Under the pieces are notes generated by a model. That model saw nothing but the letters and a program-made list of their open reading frames with translations. It was not told the DNA's origin and did no database searches. Of a stretch of 7,787 nucleotides of DNA, positions 6,236 to 7,787 are shown piece after piece. The DNA is taken from positions 1 through 7,787 of the forward strand of contig JBBIOD010000085.1 in the NCBI GenBank assembly GCA_037443545.1, given 5' to 3'. The translations under genes were made by a program, and so were the position numbers. The stretch comes from JASEGV01 sp037443545 (GTDB lineage Bacteria > Bacteroidota > Ignavibacteria > UBA10030 > BY39). The first letter of the stretch is position 1. Each line of letters opens with the position of its first letter.

Positions 6236-6257
6236 AAGATAAACTTATTTCTATATT
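6230..6257 (+). promoter_or_regulatory. Putative glnA promoter
   Basis: TTGCAA (6230-6235), a 16-base spacer and TATATT (6252-6257) precede glnA, with a start point predicted near 6264 and a leader of about 20 bases. It overlaps the divergent peptidase promoter at the palindrome TTTTGCAAAA (6228-6237). I see no clear GlnR/TnrA-type operator (TGTNA-N7-TNACA) or sigma54 -24/-12 element in this gap. Confidence 0.5.
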
Positions 6258-6284
6258 TAACACAAAAAGAAAGGACATTTACAG

Positions 6285-7613
6285 ATGTATAAAGAAATAT
6301 TTGAGAAATTAGAAAAAGATAATGTAAAATTTATACAATTACAGTTTACCGATTTATATGGCATAATCAAGAGCATGACTATACCGGTCAAGCATCTAAA
6401 CGATTCGTTTCAATACGGCACTTGGTTCGACGGTTCTTCGATTGAGGGATTTGCACGAATACACGAGAGTGATATGTTCCTGAAGCCGGACGTCGATACT
6501 TATGCTGTGATACCCTGGCTGACCTCGCCCGATGGAAATACTGCTCGTTTCATCTGCGATGTTTTTAATCCTGATGGCACTCCATTCGAAGGTGATCCCC
6601 GATATATTTTGAAAAAAGTAATTGCTGAAGCAAAATCGATGGGATACGAATTTAATACCGGTCCTGAACTTGAGTTCTTTTTATTTAGAAAAGAAAACGG
6701 TTTGCAAGCTCTTCCGCACGACCGCGCTGGATATTTCGATTTAACTACCGACCAGGCGTACAACATCCGCCGCGATATGGTAGTTGCTTTAGAACAATTC
6801 GGCATCGATGTAGAAGCTTCGCACCACGAATGCGCCCCCGCACAGCACGAAATAGATTTCCGTTACGGCTCGGCTCTAAAAACTGCCGATTCTGCTTCCA
6901 CTTTACGATTTGTATTAAAAGCTGTTGCTCAAAAACATGATTTGTATGTTTCCTTTATGCCCAAACCGATTATGGGAATGGCTGGCTCGGGTATGCATGT
7001 GCATCAAAGTTTGTTCGATCTAAAAACAGGAGAAAATCTTTTTTACGACGAGAAAGATAAGTATAAGCTTTCAAAAATTGCTTATAATTTTATAGCCGGT
7101 TTGATGAAAAATATTAAAGGGCTTGCGGCGGTGCTTTCGCCGACTGTAAATTCATACAAACGACTTGTTCCCGGTTACGAAGCACCAGTATATATTTGTT
7201 GGGCACGCACAAACCGATCGGCATTGGTTCGGGTGCCACAGTACTCGGCGGGTAAAATCAAATCAACACGAATCGAGTTGCGCTGTCCCGACCCGTCGTG
7301 CAATATTTATTTAGCATTTGCTGTAATGCTAAAAGCCGGTTTGGATGGAATTAAAAATAAACTCGTTCCAGCTCAATCGGTTGAAGAAGATGTTTATCAT
7401 TTTGATGAAGAGAAATTGAATTCGTTAGGAATTTCAACCCTGCCACACTCGCTGCATGAAGCTATAAAAGAGATGGAGAAAAATGACATCGCACGCGAAA
7501 CTTTAGGAGAGCATACATTCAATAAATATCTGGATGCCAAGATGAAAGAGTGGGACGAATTCCGACTCCAAGTTACACAGTGGGAGTTGGATAAGTATTT
7601 AGAAATTTATTGA
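6285..7613 (+). CDS. glnA: Glutamine synthetase, type I (alpha subgroup)
   Basis: This enzyme makes glutamine from glutamate, ammonium and ATP and forms a cytoplasmic dodecamer in this family. Its 442 residues fit GSI-alpha (about 440-445), which lacks the insert of the longer beta enzymes. Visible motifs are FDGSSIEGFARIHESD (48-63), metal ligands in GPELEFF (Glu128, Glu130), Glu182 and Glu189 in HHECAPAQHE, GSGMHVH (His238), the flap NSYKRLVPGYEAP (289-301; Arg293, Glu299) and IELRCPD (Glu331, Arg333). The adenylylation tyrosine context NLYDLP of beta enzymes is absent; the matching stretch reads DVYHFDEEKL (369-378). Arg58 matches the arginine that gives Bacillus-type feedback inhibition by glutamine (Arg62 there), so control is probably by feedback. 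The ATG at 6285 has the site AAAGAAAGGA (6266-6275). Three stop codons, TGA TGA TAA, follow in frame. It is apparently monocistronic. Confidence 0.98.
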   Translation: MYKEIFEKLEKDNVKFIQLQFTDLYGIIKSMTIPVKHLNDSFQYGTWFDGSSIEGFARIHESDMFLKPDVDTYAVIPWLTSPDGNTARFICDVFNPDGTPFEGDPRYILKKVIAEAKSMGYEFNTGPELEFFLFRKENGLQALPHDRAGYFDLTTDQAYNIRRDMVVALEQFGIDVEASHHECAPAQHEIDFRYGSALKTADSASTLRFVLKAVAQKHDLYVSFMPKPIMGMAGSGMHVHQSLFDLKTGENLFYDEKDKYKLSKIAYNFIAGLMKNIKGLAAVLSPTVNSYKRLVPGYEAPVYICWARTNRSALVRVPQYSAGKIKSTRIELRCPDPSCNIYLAFAVMLKAGLDGIKNKLVPAQSVEEDVYHFDEEKLNSLGISTLPHSLHEAIKEMEKNDIARETLGEHTFNKYLDAKMKEWDEFRLQVTQWELDKYLEIY

Positions 7614-7652
7614 TGATAAGATTTTAGCAAAATTCATAGCCGGGCTGTTCCT

Positions 7653-7739
7653 CTACGTTTCGACTAAATCCCAGTTTCTTTGCTCTCTATTAACTCTGCC
7701 CTTAATAACGGATTTAGTATAAAGCTGTTTTTTATTCAT
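7653..7739 (-). CDS. Doubtful 28-residue ORF
   Basis: An ATG at 7739 on the minus strand opens a short frame ending in TAG at 7653-7655. The product, of 28 residues, begins MNKKQLYTKSV and ends RNWDLVET; it is basic and hydrophilic, with no motif I recognise. A weak GGA lies about eight bases upstream. It would converge on glnA. Its amino-acid mix looks protein-like, but at this length that is weak evidence, and it could equally be the end of a decayed gene or chance. Confidence 0.15.
   Translation of the reverse strand: MNKKQLYTKSVIKGRVNREQRNWDLVET
7663..7718. repeat. Inverted repeat downstream of glnA
   Basis: Perfect nine-base arms ACTAAATCC (7663-7671) and GGATTTAGT (7710-7718) are separated by 38 bases. 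The left arm starts 50 bases past the glnA stop. A T-run (7727-7733) follows the right arm after eight bases. It may act in 3' end formation of glnA mRNA, but the long loop and AT-rich arms make it a weak terminator. Confidence 0.35.
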
Positions 7740-7787
7740 ACGTTGATCCAACTATTCACCTATGGCAAGAACTGCAACAATAATGCT

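Larger units (their letters stand above)
7614..7787. other. Region downstream of glnA to the window edge
   Basis: There is no firm gene here. A plus-strand ATG at 7762 opens a frame of eight codons (MARTATIM) that leaves the window; it has no ribosome binding site. On the minus strand the same bases read SIIVAVLAIGE followed by a stop at 7754-7752, which could be the tail of a gene entering from the right. The window does not decide between them. The region also holds the inverted repeat listed separately and a T-run at 7727-7733. Confidence 0.4.

Noticed and set aside
6324..6344. TGTAA...TTACA inverted repeat near the start of glnA as a GlnR/TnrA box
   Set aside because: The spacing does not fit TGTNA-N7-TNACA and the site is inside the coding region.

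Overview
The window is an AT-rich (roughly 40% GC by eye), gene-dense bacterial chromosome segment with six complete, recognisable protein genes and no sign of a phage, insertion sequence, CRISPR array, tRNA or rRNA. The gene set and protein style (type I-alpha glutamine synthetase, an exported M16 peptidase pair, AnmK, an HI0933-type flavoprotein, a single-domain cold-shock protein) suggest a free-living member of the Bacteroidota/Chlorobiota/Ignavibacteria side of the tree. Several starts have good AAGGA-type ribosome binding sites, which argues against typical Bacteroidia. This placement is an inference of modest confidence.

Layout: 1-263 is non-coding, with a few short hairpins. anmK (minus, 264-1424) and an HI0933/BaiN-like flavoprotein gene (plus, 1463-2749) diverge from a 38-base gap holding a 14-base perfect palindrome. 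The flavoprotein gene converges on a cold-shock protein gene (minus, 2788-2988), with a hairpin between them that pairs fully only in minus-strand RNA. The cold-shock gene has a long non-coding region upstream. It contains a convincing sigma70-type promoter (TTGACT, 17 bases, TATCTT) about 190 bases before the start codon and a structured leader. A large nested inverted repeat (3330-3392) then marks the end of a two-gene M16 peptidase operon (minus, 6160 to 3455). That operon diverges from glnA (plus, 6285-7613), and the two inferred promoters share one palindromic -35 hexamer. The last 170 bases are intergenic, with an inverted repeat and one doubtful tiny ORF.

How the genes work: AnmK salvages anhydro-MurNAc from peptidoglycan turnover. 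The M16 pair looks like a heterodimeric envelope zinc protease, in which one subunit carries the HxxEH...E metal site and the other carries the Arg/Tyr substrate-binding motif. GlnA assimilates ammonium. The cold-shock protein is an RNA chaperone that is probably controlled through its leader. These are mostly independent housekeeping units rather than one pathway. I did not find a clearly new multi-gene system. The points most worth a second look are the structured cold-shock leader, the split-site peptidase pair, and the two symmetric divergent promoter regions.
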